Shown: positions 42,294 to 51,760 of the stretch, one piece after another
Numbering within the stretch: the stretch's first letter is position 1
Layout of the letters: every line of letters starts with the position of its first letter
Assembly: GCA_030447805.1 (NCBI GenBank)
Contig: JAUJOE010000003.1
Location: 171,752-235,751, forward strand
Direction of reading: 5' to 3'
Source: Nocardioidaceae bacterium
GTDB taxonomy: Bacteria; Actinomycetota; Actinomycetes; Propionibacteriales; Nocardioidaceae
DNA: 64,000 bases
Program-made: the position numbers and the translations under genes
The notes under the pieces: generated by a model
What the model saw: the letters and a program-made list of their open reading frames with translations, nothing else
What the model was told of the DNA's origin: nothing
Databases searched by the model: none

Positions 42294-42907
42294 GTGGTGA
42301 CCTCCGGTTCGCGGAGGGCAGGGCTGCGAGTGAGCCCACGCTCGCGGGCGTAGTCGCCGAGCAACCCGCGCAGTTGGTTGCGCCCACGGTGCAGCCGCGA
42401 CATCACGGTGCCGACCGGAGTCGACATGATCTCGGCGATCTCCTTGTAGGCGAACCCCTCCACGTCGGCGAGATAGACGGCGAGCCGGAAATCTTCGGGT
42501 AGCTGCTGCAAGGCCGCCTTGACGTCGCTGTCGGGCAGGTGCTCGAGGGCTTCCACCTCGGCTGACTTCAGACCGGATGAGGTGTGGGTCTCCGCTCGGG
42601 CCAGCTGCCAGTCGTCGATCTCGTCGTGCGGGTCCTGGATCGGTTGCCGCTGCTTCTTGCGGTAGCTGTTGATGAACGCGTTGGTGAGGATGCGGTAGAG
42701 CCAGGCCTTGAGGTTGGTGCCGTCCTTGAACTGGTGGAAGGCGGCGAAGGCCTTGGTGTAGGTCTCCTGGACCAAGTCTTCGGCGTCGTGCGGATTACGC
42801 GTCATGCGCATCGCCGCCGAGTAGAGCTGGTCAAGGTGCACCAGCGCGTCGCGCTCGAAGCGCGCCGTACGCTCCTCGATTGTCTCGTGAGCAGGAACCT
42901 GAGTCAT
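42290..42907 (-). CDS. sigR: Thiol-stress sigma factor SigR (ECF, SigH/RpoE-like)
   Basis: A 205-residue ECF sigma factor. Region 2 is [20 protein letters not shown] with [20 protein letters not shown] and [20 protein letters not shown]. Region 4 is [20 protein letters not shown] with [18 protein letters not shown]. The ATG at 42905-42907 gives [18 protein letters not shown]. The same frame continues 59 codons upstream to a GTG at 43084, one base from the stop of the upstream gene. In Streptomyces coelicolor a long unstable form, SigR', is made from such an extension, so both starts may be used. A SigR-type promoter lies inside the extension. Confidence 0.93.
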   Translation of the reverse strand: MTQVPAHETIEERTARFERDALVHLDQLYSAAMRMTRNPHDAEDLVQETYTKAFAAFHQFKDGTNLKAWLYRILTNAFINSYRKKQRQPIQDPHDEIDDWQLARAETHTSSGLKSAEVEALEHLPDSDVKAALQQLPEDFRLAVYLADVEGFAYKEIAEIMSTPVGTVMSRLHRGRNQLRGLLGDYARERGLTRSPALREPEVTT

Positions 42908-43010
42908 CACCGCTAAGGGTACCGAGGGGCGCCGACAATCTGCGGACGTGTCGGCCACCCGGGCCAGCGCCCCACTACGGTCGGAGAAGTACAACGGCAC
43001 GGCAGTGCTC

Positions 43011-43036
43011 AACACGCCGTTGGCGCGGATCATTCC
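43011..43036 (-). promoter_or_regulatory. SigR-type promoter (GGAAT-N18-GTT) for sigR itself
   Basis: On the minus strand GGGAAT begins the -35 (GGAAT at 43036-43032) and GTT the -10 (43013-43011), with exactly 18 bases between. This is the known SigR/SigH consensus. It lies about 105 bases upstream of the short sigR start and inside the in-frame extension. A transcript from here can make only the short form. Confidence 0.75.
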
Positions 43037-43085
43037 CCGCCGACCGGGAGGCGTTCCTGGCTCCGGCGGCGGGGTCGCCGTCACG

Positions 43086-43718
43086 TCAGCCCACCCGGGC
43101 GGTCACCCACTCGACGACCGCCTCGACGATAAGCGCGTACGTCTCGTCCTGCGACAGCACCGCACGCCGCGGCACGCGGAAGCTGTGGTCGGCGTCGGGG
43201 ATCACCGCGAGGTCGACCTGCTCGGGGAAGTCCGCTGGTCCACCGAACCTGTCCCTTTCCCCTTGTACGACGAACGTCGGCAGGCCGACGCCCAACAGCT
43301 CCGGCAACCTCGTCACGTCCGGAGAGTTGGGCGGCTGCAGGAATGACAGCGCGACGCAGCCCACCGCCCCCATCGACGCCGCCAACCGGCAGGCCGCCCG
43401 CGCCCCGGTGCTGCGACCGCCCAGCACCAGCGGGCAGCGCACCCGGATGGCGTTCAGGCAGGCCACCGTGGCAGCGTCGAGGGTCTGCGGCCGGGGAGCC
43501 ATCTTCTTCGCCGGCCACCCGCCACGGCTGTTCGATCCGGAACACGGTGATCCCCTGCCGAGGCAGCTCACGGGCTAACGCGACGAGGTCAGGAGAGTCG
43601 ACGCCGCCGCCGGCGCGCCGTGGCCGAGCGCCAACGCGGCGAGGGGCCGCCGGGACCGGTCGGTGTGCAGCCTGGCGTCGCCGTACGCCGTCGCGACGGT
43701 GCGAACCGTCGTGGTCAT
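43086..43718 (-). CDS. Alpha/beta-hydrolase family protein, two frameshifts
   Basis: Pieces in order: [40 protein letters not shown]; then [20 protein letters not shown], whose GRSTGA is the nucleophile elbow; [27 protein letters not shown], with the acid residue; and VIPDADHSF with the catalytic His. This is the small alpha/beta family often near SRAP genes in actinobacteria. The repaired length is about 210 residues. The start ATG overlaps the SRAP stop, and the stop lies at the extended sigR start. Substrate unknown. Confidence 0.75.
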
Positions 43719-44491
43719 GCGCCGAAGAGGGTGGCCGGACCTGCCTCGACCGCGAGAGGTTCCACCAGGTGCGGCCCGTTGTTCGACACGGAGTTGACGT
43801 CCGTGGCGACGGGTAGGCCTCCAGCCGCCCGGGCGCGGCGGGGGTGAGCAGGCGGCGCAGGTCGTCAGCCTCGGTGACGGCGGGGTCGAGCCACGCGGCG
43901 TACGAGCCGCGTTCGACGAGCATCGGCATCCGGTCGTGGATGTGACCGAGCGCATCCTCCGCGGCCGTGGTAATGACGGTGGCGGTCCACAGGAAGGCGT
44001 CGGGGCCGTCCTCGGCGGCGGACTCGTTGCGCCAGATCTCGTACAGCCCAGCGATCGCCAGTACGTCGCCGTCAACCGGCCGGATGAAGAAGGGCTGCTT
44101 CAGCGGCTTGTTGTTCTTGCCCAACTGCTCGGTCGGGTACCACTCGTAGTAGCCGTCGGCGGGCAGCAGACAACGGCGCTTGGTGAAGGCGCGCCGGAAC
44201 GCCGGCTTGTCCGCCAGCGTCTCGACGCGGGCGTTGATCATCCGGGAACCGATCCCTGGGTCCTTCGCCCATGATGGCACCAGCCCCATCTGAGCACCGC
44301 GAGCCTGCGCTGCTTGCGTCCCGCTTGGTCGTCGTCGGGTTGCTTCGGCACGCGGTCGAACACGGCGTACACGTCCTTGGTGGGTGCGACGTTGTAGTCG
44401 GGCTCGAGGGAGTGGAGACATCGACCCGGTCGACCTCGAACTCCTCGACGAGGTCCTCGGGCTTGCGGCTAGAGGCGTACCGGCCACACAT
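43715..44491 (-). CDS. SRAP/YedK abasic-site sensor protein, two frameshifts
   Basis: SRAP-domain protein (YedK/HMCES family), which crosslinks abasic sites in single-stranded DNA through its N-terminal Cys2. It has the conserved MCGRYASSRKPEDLV start, WGLVPSWAKDPG, NARVETLADKPAFRRAF, CLLPADGYYEWYP and HDRMPMLVE. The frames change near 44390 and again near 43810, after which the protein ends with PATLFGA. The repaired length is about 258 residues. It is the first gene of the SRAP-hydrolase-sigR-rsrA run. An IS element is inserted 79 bases upstream of its start. Confidence 0.88.
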
Positions 44492-44569
44492 GAGGCCACC
44501 CTGCCACAGGCGCCGCCCACCTGCCGTACGTCTTCCGACACATGCGGGAAATCGGCGCCCACGTAATCG

Positions 44570-45923
44570 TGAACCACCCCGGGTTTGATGCACACCTTCT
44601 GTTTGGAAGGGATGATGCAGCCATGGCAAGTCGTGGCACGAAGTACAGCGACCAGACCCGCGAGCGGGCGGTGCGTCTGCTGCGGGAGCGGGTCGAGGGT
44701 GATGAACGCACCGATAGACAGCGGATGAACTCGGTGGCGGAGAAGATGGGGATGACGACGGAGACGTTGCGTCGTTGGCTCCGCCAGGCCGAGGTGGATG
44801 CCGGTGAGCGGGAGGGGCTGCCGTCGGCGGTGGAGATGGCCCAGCTGCGGCAGCGGAACGCGGAGCTGGAGGCGACGGTGGAGATCTTGAAGGCGGCGAC
44901 GTCTTTCTTCGCGCGGGAGTGCGACCCGCCACCTCCGTCGTCTGTGAGTTCATCGACCAGCACCGAGACCGGTTCGAGTCGCACCGATCTGCGCAGCGCT
45001 GACCAAGCACTGCGGCGTCAAGATCGCTCCACGCACCTACTACGCCTGGCGGGGCCGCGGCCCGTCGAAGCGGGCGTTGTGGGATCTGGCAGTGACGGAG
45101 ATGCTGGTAAGCTACTACCAGCCCGACGAGCGCGGCCGGATGAAGCCGGAGTCGTTGTATGGGGCGGTGAAGATGTGGGCGCACCTGCAACGGCTGGGTA
45201 TCCCGGTAGCCCGCTGCACGGTCGAGCGGTTAATGCGGGCCAACGGCTGGCGTGGGGTGGTGCGGACTAAGAAGGTCCGCACCACCATCACCGACCCGGC
45301 CGCGCATCGGCCCAGCGACCTGGTCGACCGGGCGTTCAGCGTCGCCGCACCGAACCGGCTGTTCGTCGCCGACTTCACCTATGTGCGGGTCAGCTGCGGG
45401 TTCGTCTACACCGCGTTCGTGATTGACGCGTTCGCTTCGGCACGATCGTCGGGTGGGACGTCTCCGCGACCGCCAACGCCGCCATGGTCGAACGGGCACT
45501 GGCCGACGCGCTGGAAACTCGGCGACGCCAACACCGCCCGGTCGCAGCTGGTGCCATCCATCATTCCGACATGGCACCCAGTACACCTCGATCGCCTTCA
45601 GCGAGCACCTGCACCAAGCGCAGATCAGCCCGTCGATCGGGTCTGTCGGTGACGCCTACGACAACGCGCTAGCCGAGACAACCATCGGGCTCTACAAGAC
45701 CGAATGCATCAACCCGGGTCACCGTTCCACACCGGGCTGGCCACCATCGGCGACGTCGAGCAGGCCACCGCTGAATGGGTCCACTGGTACAACACCGCCC
45801 GGCTCATGCACCGCCTCGGGCGCCGACCACCGCTAGAAGCCGAAGCCGAGCACTACGCTAAAACCAACACCGACCAACCGGTCACGAACAAATAACCGGT
45901 GCGCATAAAACCGGGGAGATTCA
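44570..45923 (+). mobile_element. IS3-family insertion sequence, complete ends
   Basis: About 1354 bp. The left end reads TGAACCACCCCGGG and the right end, on the other strand, TGAATCTCCCCGG; the inverted repeats of about 26 bp continue imperfectly to TTTGATGCACACC / TTTATGCGCACC. TCG directly outside each end (44567-44569 and 45924-45926) is a 3-bp target duplication, the IS3-family size. It encodes an OrfA/OrfB transposase in the plus direction. Confidence 0.85.
44623..45895 (+). CDS. IS3-family transposase OrfA-OrfB, frameshifted
   Basis: OrfA starts MASRGTKYSDQTRERAVRLL, an HTH_Tnp_1 domain with a leucine-zipper end (EMAQLRQRNAELEATVEILK) and KAATSFFARECD. OrfB reads ALTKHCGVKIAPRTYYAWRG, then YGAVKMWAHLQRLGIPVARC, and the DDE(K) integrase core: first Asp in FVADFTYVRV, second in IHHSDHGTQYTS, Glu in NALAETTIGLYKTE. 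Besides the expected OrfA/OrfB -1 frameshift, extra frame changes lie near 45005, 45440, 45570 and 45720. Either the element is dead or the sequence has errors. Confidence 0.85.
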
Positions 45924-46215
45924 TCGGCACCAGCCGTACGTCTTCCGACAGATGCGGGAAAACGTGCTGTCGTGCGCTGCCGCAACCCGGTTAGACTGCC
46001 GCAACAGCGACGACGGAACCAAGTAGTCGCAGGCTCACCGCAGCCCAGAGAGCCGCCGGCAGCTGAGAAGGCGGACTGCGGACCTGCGCCGAAGACACTC
46101 CCGAGCTGAGCAGTGAAAGGTCGGTGCCCGCCTGGCGCCGGCGAAGGTGTGGTGGCACCGCGAACTTGCCCGTCGCCCACGCCTCCGGGGCAACCGACCC
46201 CTGGAGGTGACCTGC

Positions 46216-47535
46216 ATGACTCCCCCGCCGAGCCCCGTTCTTCCCCGCACGCTCGCCGCCGACCTCTCGACGTACGCCGACCGGCCGGGCACTCCGGTGC
46301 GCATCGACGGCTGGGTGCACCGCCGCCGACGGCTCTCCGGGCTGGCGTTCGTGGTGATCCGCGACAGATCCGGTACGGCGCAGGTCGTGGTGCGCGACGA
46401 GGCGACCCTTGCTGCCCTTGACGGGTTGCCCGAGGAGACGACCGTCGAGGTGACCGGCACCACGAGCACCAACCCGCAGGCTCCTGGTGGGGTGGAGGTC
46501 GTCGACCCGCAGCTCACCGCGCTGACCGACGCCGCCGCCACTCCGCCCATCGAGCTGTGGCGACCCAAGATCACCGCCGGCCTGCCGACCATGCTCGACG
46601 CGGCGCCAGTGACATGGCGGCACCCGAGACAGCAGGCCAGATGGCACTTGGCTGCTGCGTCGCTGCACGGCTTCCGGTCGACCCTCGACGCAGCAGGTTT
46701 CACCGAGGTGCACAGTCCCAAGATCGTCGAGTCGGCCACCGAGTCCGGTGCCTCGGTCTTCGAGATCGACTACTTCGGCCGACCGGCGTACCTCGCTCAG
46801 TCGCCGCAGTTCTACAAGCAGGTGCTGGTCGGGGTCTTCGAGCGGGTCTACGAGGTCGGGCCGGTCTTCACGCGCCGAGCCGCACGACACCGTGCGGCAC
46901 CTGGCGGAGTACGTCTCGCTCGACGTCGAGCTCGGGTTCATCGCCGACCACCGGGACGTGGTCGCTGCTCTTCGTGCCGTGGTGGCGGGGATGGTCGCCA
47001 GCATCCACGCCAGAGCAGGATCGGCCGTGCGGCTGCTCGACATCGAGGTGCCGGCCGTGCCCGAGGAGTTCCCGTTGCTGCACTTCCGGGAGCGCTCGAG
47101 ATCGCCGGTGCGCCGGCTGACGAGCCCGACCTGTCACCGGCGCACGAGCGAGCCGTGGGTGCCTGGGCACGGGAGGTGCATGGCAGCGACTTCGTCGTCG
47201 TGGAGGGCTACCCCACGGCTCACCGGGCGTTCTACAGCCACCCCGAGCCAGCCAACCCGGACTGGTCGCGGTCGTTCGACCTGATCTTCCGCGGCGTCGA
47301 GCTCGTCAGCGGCGCCCAACGGCTGCACCGGTACGGCGACTATGTGCAGGCATTGCGCGCCCGGGGCCTGCCGCTCGAGCCGTACGCCGCCTACATCGAC
47401 GCCTTCAAGTCGGGCATCCCTCCCCATGGCGGCTTCGCCATCGGGCTGGAGCGGTGGACAGGGCGTCTGGTCGGGGTCGACAACATCCGGGAGGTGACGC
47501 TGTTTCCTCGCGACCTGCACCGACTGGCGCCATGA
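46216..47535 (+). CDS. aspS: Aspartyl-tRNA synthetase of archaeal/non-discriminating type, two compensating frameshifts
   Basis: A class IIb synthetase, about 439 residues after repair, far shorter than bacterial AspRS (about 590) because it has no GAD insertion. The N-terminal OB-fold is VRIDGWVHRRRRLSGLAFVV and motif 2 follows QSPQFYKQVLVGVFERVYEV with the EPHDTVRHLAEY segment in a second frame. The C-terminus returns to the first frame: GGFAIGLERWTGRLVGVDNI (motif 3). Frame changes lie near 46870 and 47090. Archaeal-type AspRS proteins in bacteria may also charge tRNA-Asn for amidation by GatCAB (known of the family). GGAGGTGA precedes the ATG. Confidence 0.88.
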   Translation: MTPPPSPVLPRTLAADLSTYADRPGTPVRIDGWVHRRRRLSGLAFVVIRDRSGTAQVVVRDEATLAALDGLPEETTVEVTGTTSTNPQAPGGVEVVDPQLTALTDAAATPPIELWRPKITAGLPTMLDAAPVTWRHPRQQARWHLAAASLHGFRSTLDAAGFTEVHSPKIVESATESGASVFEIDYFGRPAYLAQSPQFYKQVLVGVFERVYEVGPVFTRRAARHRAAPGGVRLARRRARVHRRPPGRGRCSSCRGGGDGRQHPRQSRIGRAAARHRGAGRARGVPVAALPGALEIAGAPADEPDLSPAHERAVGAWAREVHGSDFVVVEGYPTAHRAFYSHPEPANPDWSRSFDLIFRGVELVSGAQRLHRYGDYVQALRARGLPLEPYAAYIDAFKSGIPPHGGFAIGLERWTGRLVGVDNIREVTLFPRDLHRLAP

Positions 47536-47561
47536 GTGACGCCATGCGGTAAGAATGGGTC

Positions 47562-48050
47562 ATGGCCCTCGTCAGAAGAATCGCCCGCCCGATGCTGTCG
47601 TCGATGTTCATCTCCGGCGGCATCAACTCGTTGAAGAACGCCGACTACCTGGCGAAGCGGGCCGAACCGGTCACCGAAAAGGTGACGCCGGTGGTCGAGA
47701 AGACCACCTCGATGCCTGTTTCGCTCGACTCCAAGCAGTGGGTGCAACTCAATGGGGCAGTGCACGTCGTCGGTGGCGCTCTGCTGGCGATGGGCAAGGT
47801 GCCGCGGCTCGCTGCGCTGGCGCTGGCGGTGAGCCTGGTGCCCACGACAGCCGCCGGGCACCGGTTCTGGGAGGAGTCCGACCCCCAGCAGCGGTCCAAC
47901 CAGCAGGTGCACTTCTTGAAGAACGTGTCGATGATGGGCGGGCTGCTGCTCGCCGCCGTCGACACCGAGGGCAGGCCGAGCATCGCGTGGCGGGCCAAGC
48001 GGCAGGCCGACAAGGCGAAGCAGCAAGCGAGCAAGCTCACCTCGAGCTAG
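47562..48050 (+). CDS. DoxX family membrane protein
   Basis: A 162-residue protein: MALVRRIARPMLSSMFISGG begins the first helix of the DoxX fold, then QLNGAVHVVGGALLAMG, LAALALAVSLVPTTAAGHRF and FLKNVSMMGGLLLAAVDTEG give three more. The C-terminal tail is basic (RAKRQADKAKQQASKL). DoxX relatives in actinobacteria take part in redox or thiol stress complexes with SodA and SseA in mycobacteria (known of some members). It lies 26 bases after aspS. Confidence 0.85.
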   Translation: MALVRRIARPMLSSMFISGGINSLKNADYLAKRAEPVTEKVTPVVEKTTSMPVSLDSKQWVQLNGAVHVVGGALLAMGKVPRLAALALAVSLVPTTAAGHRFWEESDPQQRSNQQVHFLKNVSMMGGLLLAAVDTEGRPSIAWRAKRQADKAKQQASKLTSS

Positions 48051-48072
48051 CCTCAGTCAGCTGTACGGCGAT

Positions 48073-49356
48073 GTGCACCGCGTGACGACGACCGACACCG
48101 GCACCTGGGCTGCGCCGTATGCGGGCGGACCGGTGCGGGGAGCGGTCGACGTACCGGGGTCGAAGTCGATCACCAACCGAGCGCTCTTGCTGGCGGCGCT
48201 GGCCGACGGGCCATCCACCCTGCACCGACCGCTGCTGGCTCGCGACACCCGGCTGATGGTGCAGGCGCTGACCTCGCTCGGCGTGGGCATCACCGACAGC
48301 CCCGACTCGCTTACCGTGACCCCTGGACCGCTGACCGGTCCAGCCGCCGTCGACTGCGGCCTCGCGGGCACCGTGATGCGCTTCGTCCCCCCGGTCGCCG
48401 CCCTGGCGACCGGCACGGTCACCTTCGACGGCGACCCGCGGGCACATGAACGCCCGATGGGCCAGCTGCTGCAGGCCCTGCGCAGGCTTGGCGTCGCCGT
48501 CGAACCCACCGCGCAGTCGCTGCCCTTCAGCCTGGAGGGCACCGGCGGAGTCGCGGGGGGCACCGTCACCATCGACGCGTCAGCGTCCAGCCAGTTCGTC
48601 TCGGCGCTGCTGCTCGCGGGTGCGCGCTACGACCGGGGAGTCGACCTGCGCCACGACGGCAAGCCGGTGCCGTCGCTCCCCCACGTCGCGATGACCGTCG
48701 ACATGCTGAGGCGGCGGGGGGTGGCCGTCGACGACTCCGAACCGAACCGCTGGGCGGTCACGCCGGGCCCGATCAGAGCAGTTGATGTCGACGTCGAACC
48801 CGACCTCAGCAACGCCGCGCCGTTCCTGGCGGCGGCGGTCGTGACGGCTGGCACGGTCACCGTGCGCGGCTGGCCTCAGGCGACCACCCAGGCCGGCGAC
48901 GCCTTGCGCTGGATCCTCAGGCAGTTCGGCGCAACGGTGACGCTTGACTCCGCCGGCCTGACGGTCACCGGCCCCGACCGGGTAGCCGGGGTCGACCTCG
49001 ACCTGCACGAGGTGGGTGAGTTGGTGCCGGTAGTCGCCGCTGTCGCCGCGGTGGCGGACGCACCGTCGTACCTGCGCGGCATCGCCCACCTGCGCGGCCA
49101 CGAGACCGACCGGCTCGCCGCTTTGCGCACCGAGCTAGAACGTCTCGGCGCCGACGTCAGCGAGACAGCCGACGGTCTGGAGATCCGGCCCCGGCCGCTG
49201 ACGGGTGCAGTCGTGCGGACGTACGGCGACCACCGGATGGCCCAAGCGGCCGCGGTGCTTGGCCTCGTCGTACCGGGGGTGCTGGTCGAGGACGTCGCGA
49301 CGACGGCGAAGACCCACCCCGCCTTCGTCGACGCGTGGACGGCGCTGGTAAGGTGA
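48073..49356 (+). CDS. aroA: 3-phosphoshikimate 1-carboxyvinyltransferase (EPSP synthase)
   Basis: The sixth step of the shikimate pathway; 427 residues. It has PGSKSITNRALLLAAL at residues 28-43, GLAGTVMRFVPPVAAL, DGDPRAHERPMG, SASSQFVSALLLAGA and RTYGDHRMAQAAAV. The GTG at 48073 is in frame with the ORF; a second GTG four codons on (VTTTDTG) is equally possible. It overlaps rsgA at GTGA, a pairing seen widely in actinobacteria near sigR/rsrA. Confidence 0.95.
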   Translation: MHRVTTTDTGTWAAPYAGGPVRGAVDVPGSKSITNRALLLAALADGPSTLHRPLLARDTRLMVQALTSLGVGITDSPDSLTVTPGPLTGPAAVDCGLAGTVMRFVPPVAALATGTVTFDGDPRAHERPMGQLLQALRRLGVAVEPTAQSLPFSLEGTGGVAGGTVTIDASASSQFVSALLLAGARYDRGVDLRHDGKPVPSLPHVAMTVDMLRRRGVAVDDSEPNRWAVTPGPIRAVDVDVEPDLSNAAPFLAAAVVTAGTVTVRGWPQATTQAGDALRWILRQFGATVTLDSAGLTVTGPDRVAGVDLDLHEVGELVPVVAAVAAVADAPSYLRGIAHLRGHETDRLAALRTELERLGADVSETADGLEIRPRPLTGAVVRTYGDHRMAQAAAVLGLVVPGVLVEDVATTAKTHPAFVDAWTALVR

Positions 49357-50375
49357 GCCCAGCGCGCGACCTCGACGACCCGGCCAGCTACGACCGGCCC
49401 CGGCGGCACACCCGCCCCCGAACCAAGACGAGGCCGTCGTACGACGACGCGGTGCCGGGCGTGGTCATCACCGTCGACCGGGGCCGGTTCACCGTCCAGG
49501 TGGCGGGCTCAGCTGAGCCTCGGACGGTCACGGCGATGAAGTCCCGCCCGTTGGGACGCAAGGGGGTCGTCGTCGGTGACCGGGTCCGCCTCGTGGGGGA
49601 CGTGACCGGCACCACTGGGAGCCTGGCCCGCATCGTGGAGATCGAGCCGCGCCGTACGGTGCTGCGCCGCACCGCCGATGACGACGACCCGGTGGAACGC
49701 GTCGTCGTGGCGAACGCCACCCAGCTCGTGGTGGTCACCGCGGTGGCCAACCCGGAGCCTCGCCCGCGGCTGATCGACCGAGCGCTCGTGGCGGCGTACG
49801 ACGCGACGCTCGATCCGCTGCTCTGTCTCACGAAGGTCGACCTCGCCGACCCCGAGGACCTGCTTGCGATCTACCGACCGCTCGGTGTGCCGTACGTCGT
49901 GGCCGAGCGGGGCAGCGATCTCGGCGACGTCCGGGCGCGCCTGCAGGACGAGGTCAGCGTCATGGTCGGGCACTCGGGCGTCGGAAAGTCGACGCTGGTC
50001 AATGCGCTGGTGCCGGGCGCCGGGCGTCTCACCGGCCACGTCAATGTTGTCACGGGCCGCGGTCGGCACACCTCGAGCTCCGCCTATGCTCTCGAGCTGC
50101 CGTTCGGTGGGTGGGTGATCGACACCCCGGGTATCCGTTCGTTCGGGCTGGCCCACGTCGACCCGCGGCATTTGATCGGCGCCTTCGCCGACCTGCGGGC
50201 CGTGACCCGCGACTGCCCACGGGGCTGCACGCATGCCCAGACCGAACCCGAGTGCGCCCTCGGCGAGGCAGCGGCCGAGGGTCTTGTTGGCGTCGACCGG
50301 GTCGACTCGTTCCGGCGGCTGCTGGCGAGCCGGGAGCAGCCAGACGGTCAGTCGCGATCGGCCGTGGAGTTGTAG
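49353..50375 (+). CDS. rsgA: Ribosome small-subunit-dependent GTPase A
   Basis: A 340-residue circularly permuted GTPase that assists 30S maturation. Order G4-G1-G3: LCLTKVDLADPE, GHSGVGKSTLVNALVPGAG, VIDTPGIRSFGL, with the OB-fold before and the zinc module RDCPRGCTHAQTEPEC after. The GTG start overlaps the aroA stop. The last 28 bases overlap the convergent DUF2231 gene. Confidence 0.95.
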   Translation: MSPARDLDDPASYDRPRRHTRPRTKTRPSYDDAVPGVVITVDRGRFTVQVAGSAEPRTVTAMKSRPLGRKGVVVGDRVRLVGDVTGTTGSLARIVEIEPRRTVLRRTADDDDPVERVVVANATQLVVVTAVANPEPRPRLIDRALVAAYDATLDPLLCLTKVDLADPEDLLAIYRPLGVPYVVAERGSDLGDVRARLQDEVSVMVGHSGVGKSTLVNALVPGAGRLTGHVNVVTGRGRHTSSSAYALELPFGGWVIDTPGIRSFGLAHVDPRHLIGAFADLRAVTRDCPRGCTHAQTEPECALGEAAAEGLVGVDRVDSFRRLLASREQPDGQSRSAVEL

Positions 50376-50835
50376 TCGAGGTCGCCGGTTGGGTTCCAGA
50401 CCGCCCGGGCCCCGACGTCACCCACCCGGTAGGTCTGGAAGGCGACACCCGCTGCACCGAGGACCAGCACGATCGCGAGAACGGTGGTGGTCAGGTCGCT
50501 CCGGGCGTTGCGGGTCAGCAGGAACGCCGCGGCCGCCAGCACCGCATAGCCGATCGTGGCGTAGAACAACACGTCGGCGCGGTCCGCATGCAACTCGACC
50601 AGATCCTTCGTGGGACCTTCGAGGTTGAGCACCTCCTCGAACCGCTCGCCACTCACCTTCGCGACATAAACGGCGGCCACCGCACCCACGGCGACCACCA
50701 GCAGCGGAACCCGAGACCAGGTGCGGGTGCGGGGATGGCGAAGAGTACGCCGAGCGCAGCGGCGAGCGGCACGAGCACGACAGCAGCGTGCAACGCCAGT
50801 GCGTGCGTGGGCAGGCCGTTGATCTCGTCGAACAT
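50348..50835 (-). CDS. DUF2231 membrane protein, one frameshift
   Basis: The first part MFDEINGLPTHALALHAAVV and LVPLAAALGVLFAIP is in one frame. Near 50730 it shifts to VPLLVVAVGAVAAVYVAKVS, GERFEEVLN, VELHADRADVLFYATIGYAV and TTTVLAIVLVLGAAGVAFQT. The H-A-x-x-V-H start and the four-helix layout with LVELHADRAD match DUF2231. Function unknown; an inner-membrane, possibly haem-related protein. After repair it is about 162 residues. Confidence 0.75.
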
Positions 50836-51032
50836 TCCTCAGTACCTCATAAGGCGGACGCTGTCCTCCACTGGACTGTTGGGAGTGCCCAGGAATGTCG
50901 CGGGCAACCGGGCGAGATGTCCACATGGCGACTCTTGCGAGAGTAACGTTCCATGGAGGCCCAGGTCGCTGCGTCGGCTCGGCGTAGTTTCACCACTGAG
51001 CACATAATCAACCAAGAGTCCTGGAGTGCCCG

Positions 51033-51644
51033 ATGCGTAAGTCCATTCTCGCCTCGCTGCTCATCCTCGTGGTTGGTCTCGGCTGTTCATCCGAGCCAGC
51101 GAGTCCCTCGACTGCTGGGCCGCCGACAGCGTCTTCTGTTGGCGAACTTGTCTCCCTGCTTCAGCAGACCACAAGCTACTCGTTCATCGCGTATCCGAAC
51201 CCTGCAGCCATGCTGCGGGAGGTCGATCTGGCGGTCGTCGGCACAGTTTCCTCCGTGGACGCTGCCATGATCGCTGACGAGCTGGACGGGCAGGGAGCAG
51301 TGATTGTTGGCCTTGAGACGACGGAGGTGTGGAAGGACGATCCTGACCGAACAGGCGAAATTGTGTACTACTGGTTCCATCGGCCCAAGGACTTCGACGT
51401 CGGTATGTACCGTGCGGCGTTGCCGCTTGGGACCGAAGTTGTTCTCTTTGGATTCGACATGAACAGCCGCACGAGGTTCAGCAGCGGTGCGCCGAACGCC
51501 ACTGTGTACGACCCCGCACCCCAAGGGTTGTACCTGCCAGTTCAGGGTGACGGACTGGTGAACGTCTGGGGTGAGCACATCGAGGACGCCGACTGGGCTG
51601 GTATCCGCACGGTCGAGGATCTGCGCAAGGCAGTAGCGCAGTAG
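51033..51644 (+). CDS. Putative lipoprotein of unknown function
   Basis: A 203-residue exported protein: [20 protein letters not shown] is a signal peptide with a lipobox-like GLGC, then a Ser/Pro/Thr-rich linker ([18 protein letters not shown]). The domain that follows has [32 protein letters not shown] and VLFGFDMN, a beta-rich fold seen in secreted actinobacterial proteins of unknown role. I do not recognise a named family. Base composition is less GC-rich than its neighbours, a weak sign of recent arrival. About 200 bases upstream hold no gene. Confidence 0.7.
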   Translation: MRKSILASLLILVVGLGCSSEPASPSTAGPPTASSVGELVSLLQQTTSYSFIAYPNPAAMLREVDLAVVGTVSSVDAAMIADELDGQGAVIVGLETTEVWKDDPDRTGEIVYYWFHRPKDFDVGMYRAALPLGTEVVLFGFDMNSRTRFSSGAPNATVYDPAPQGLYLPVQGDGLVNVWGEHIEDADWAGIRTVEDLRKAVAQ

Positions 51645-51760
51645 CGGAGGCTACGCCAGCGGGAAGCACCCAGGGCGCTGGACGTCTCCCTTCGCCGCCC
51701 TCATGGGGCCGTCAGCGAGCCAGTCGAGGCGGCGCAGCAGTTCGCCATACGCTGACCGCT

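Larger units (their letters stand above)
44523..45964. repeat. 32-bp direct repeats on both sides of the IS element
   Basis: Copy 1 is 44523-44554 and copy 2 is 45933-45964. Both read GCCGTACGTCTTCCGACA, then CATGCGGGAAATCG or GATGCGGGAAAACG: 30 of 32 bases agree. They lie outside the IS and its target duplication, so they were a tandem pair (period about 54) before insertion. They sit between the divergent SRAP and aspS genes. Confidence 0.75.
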
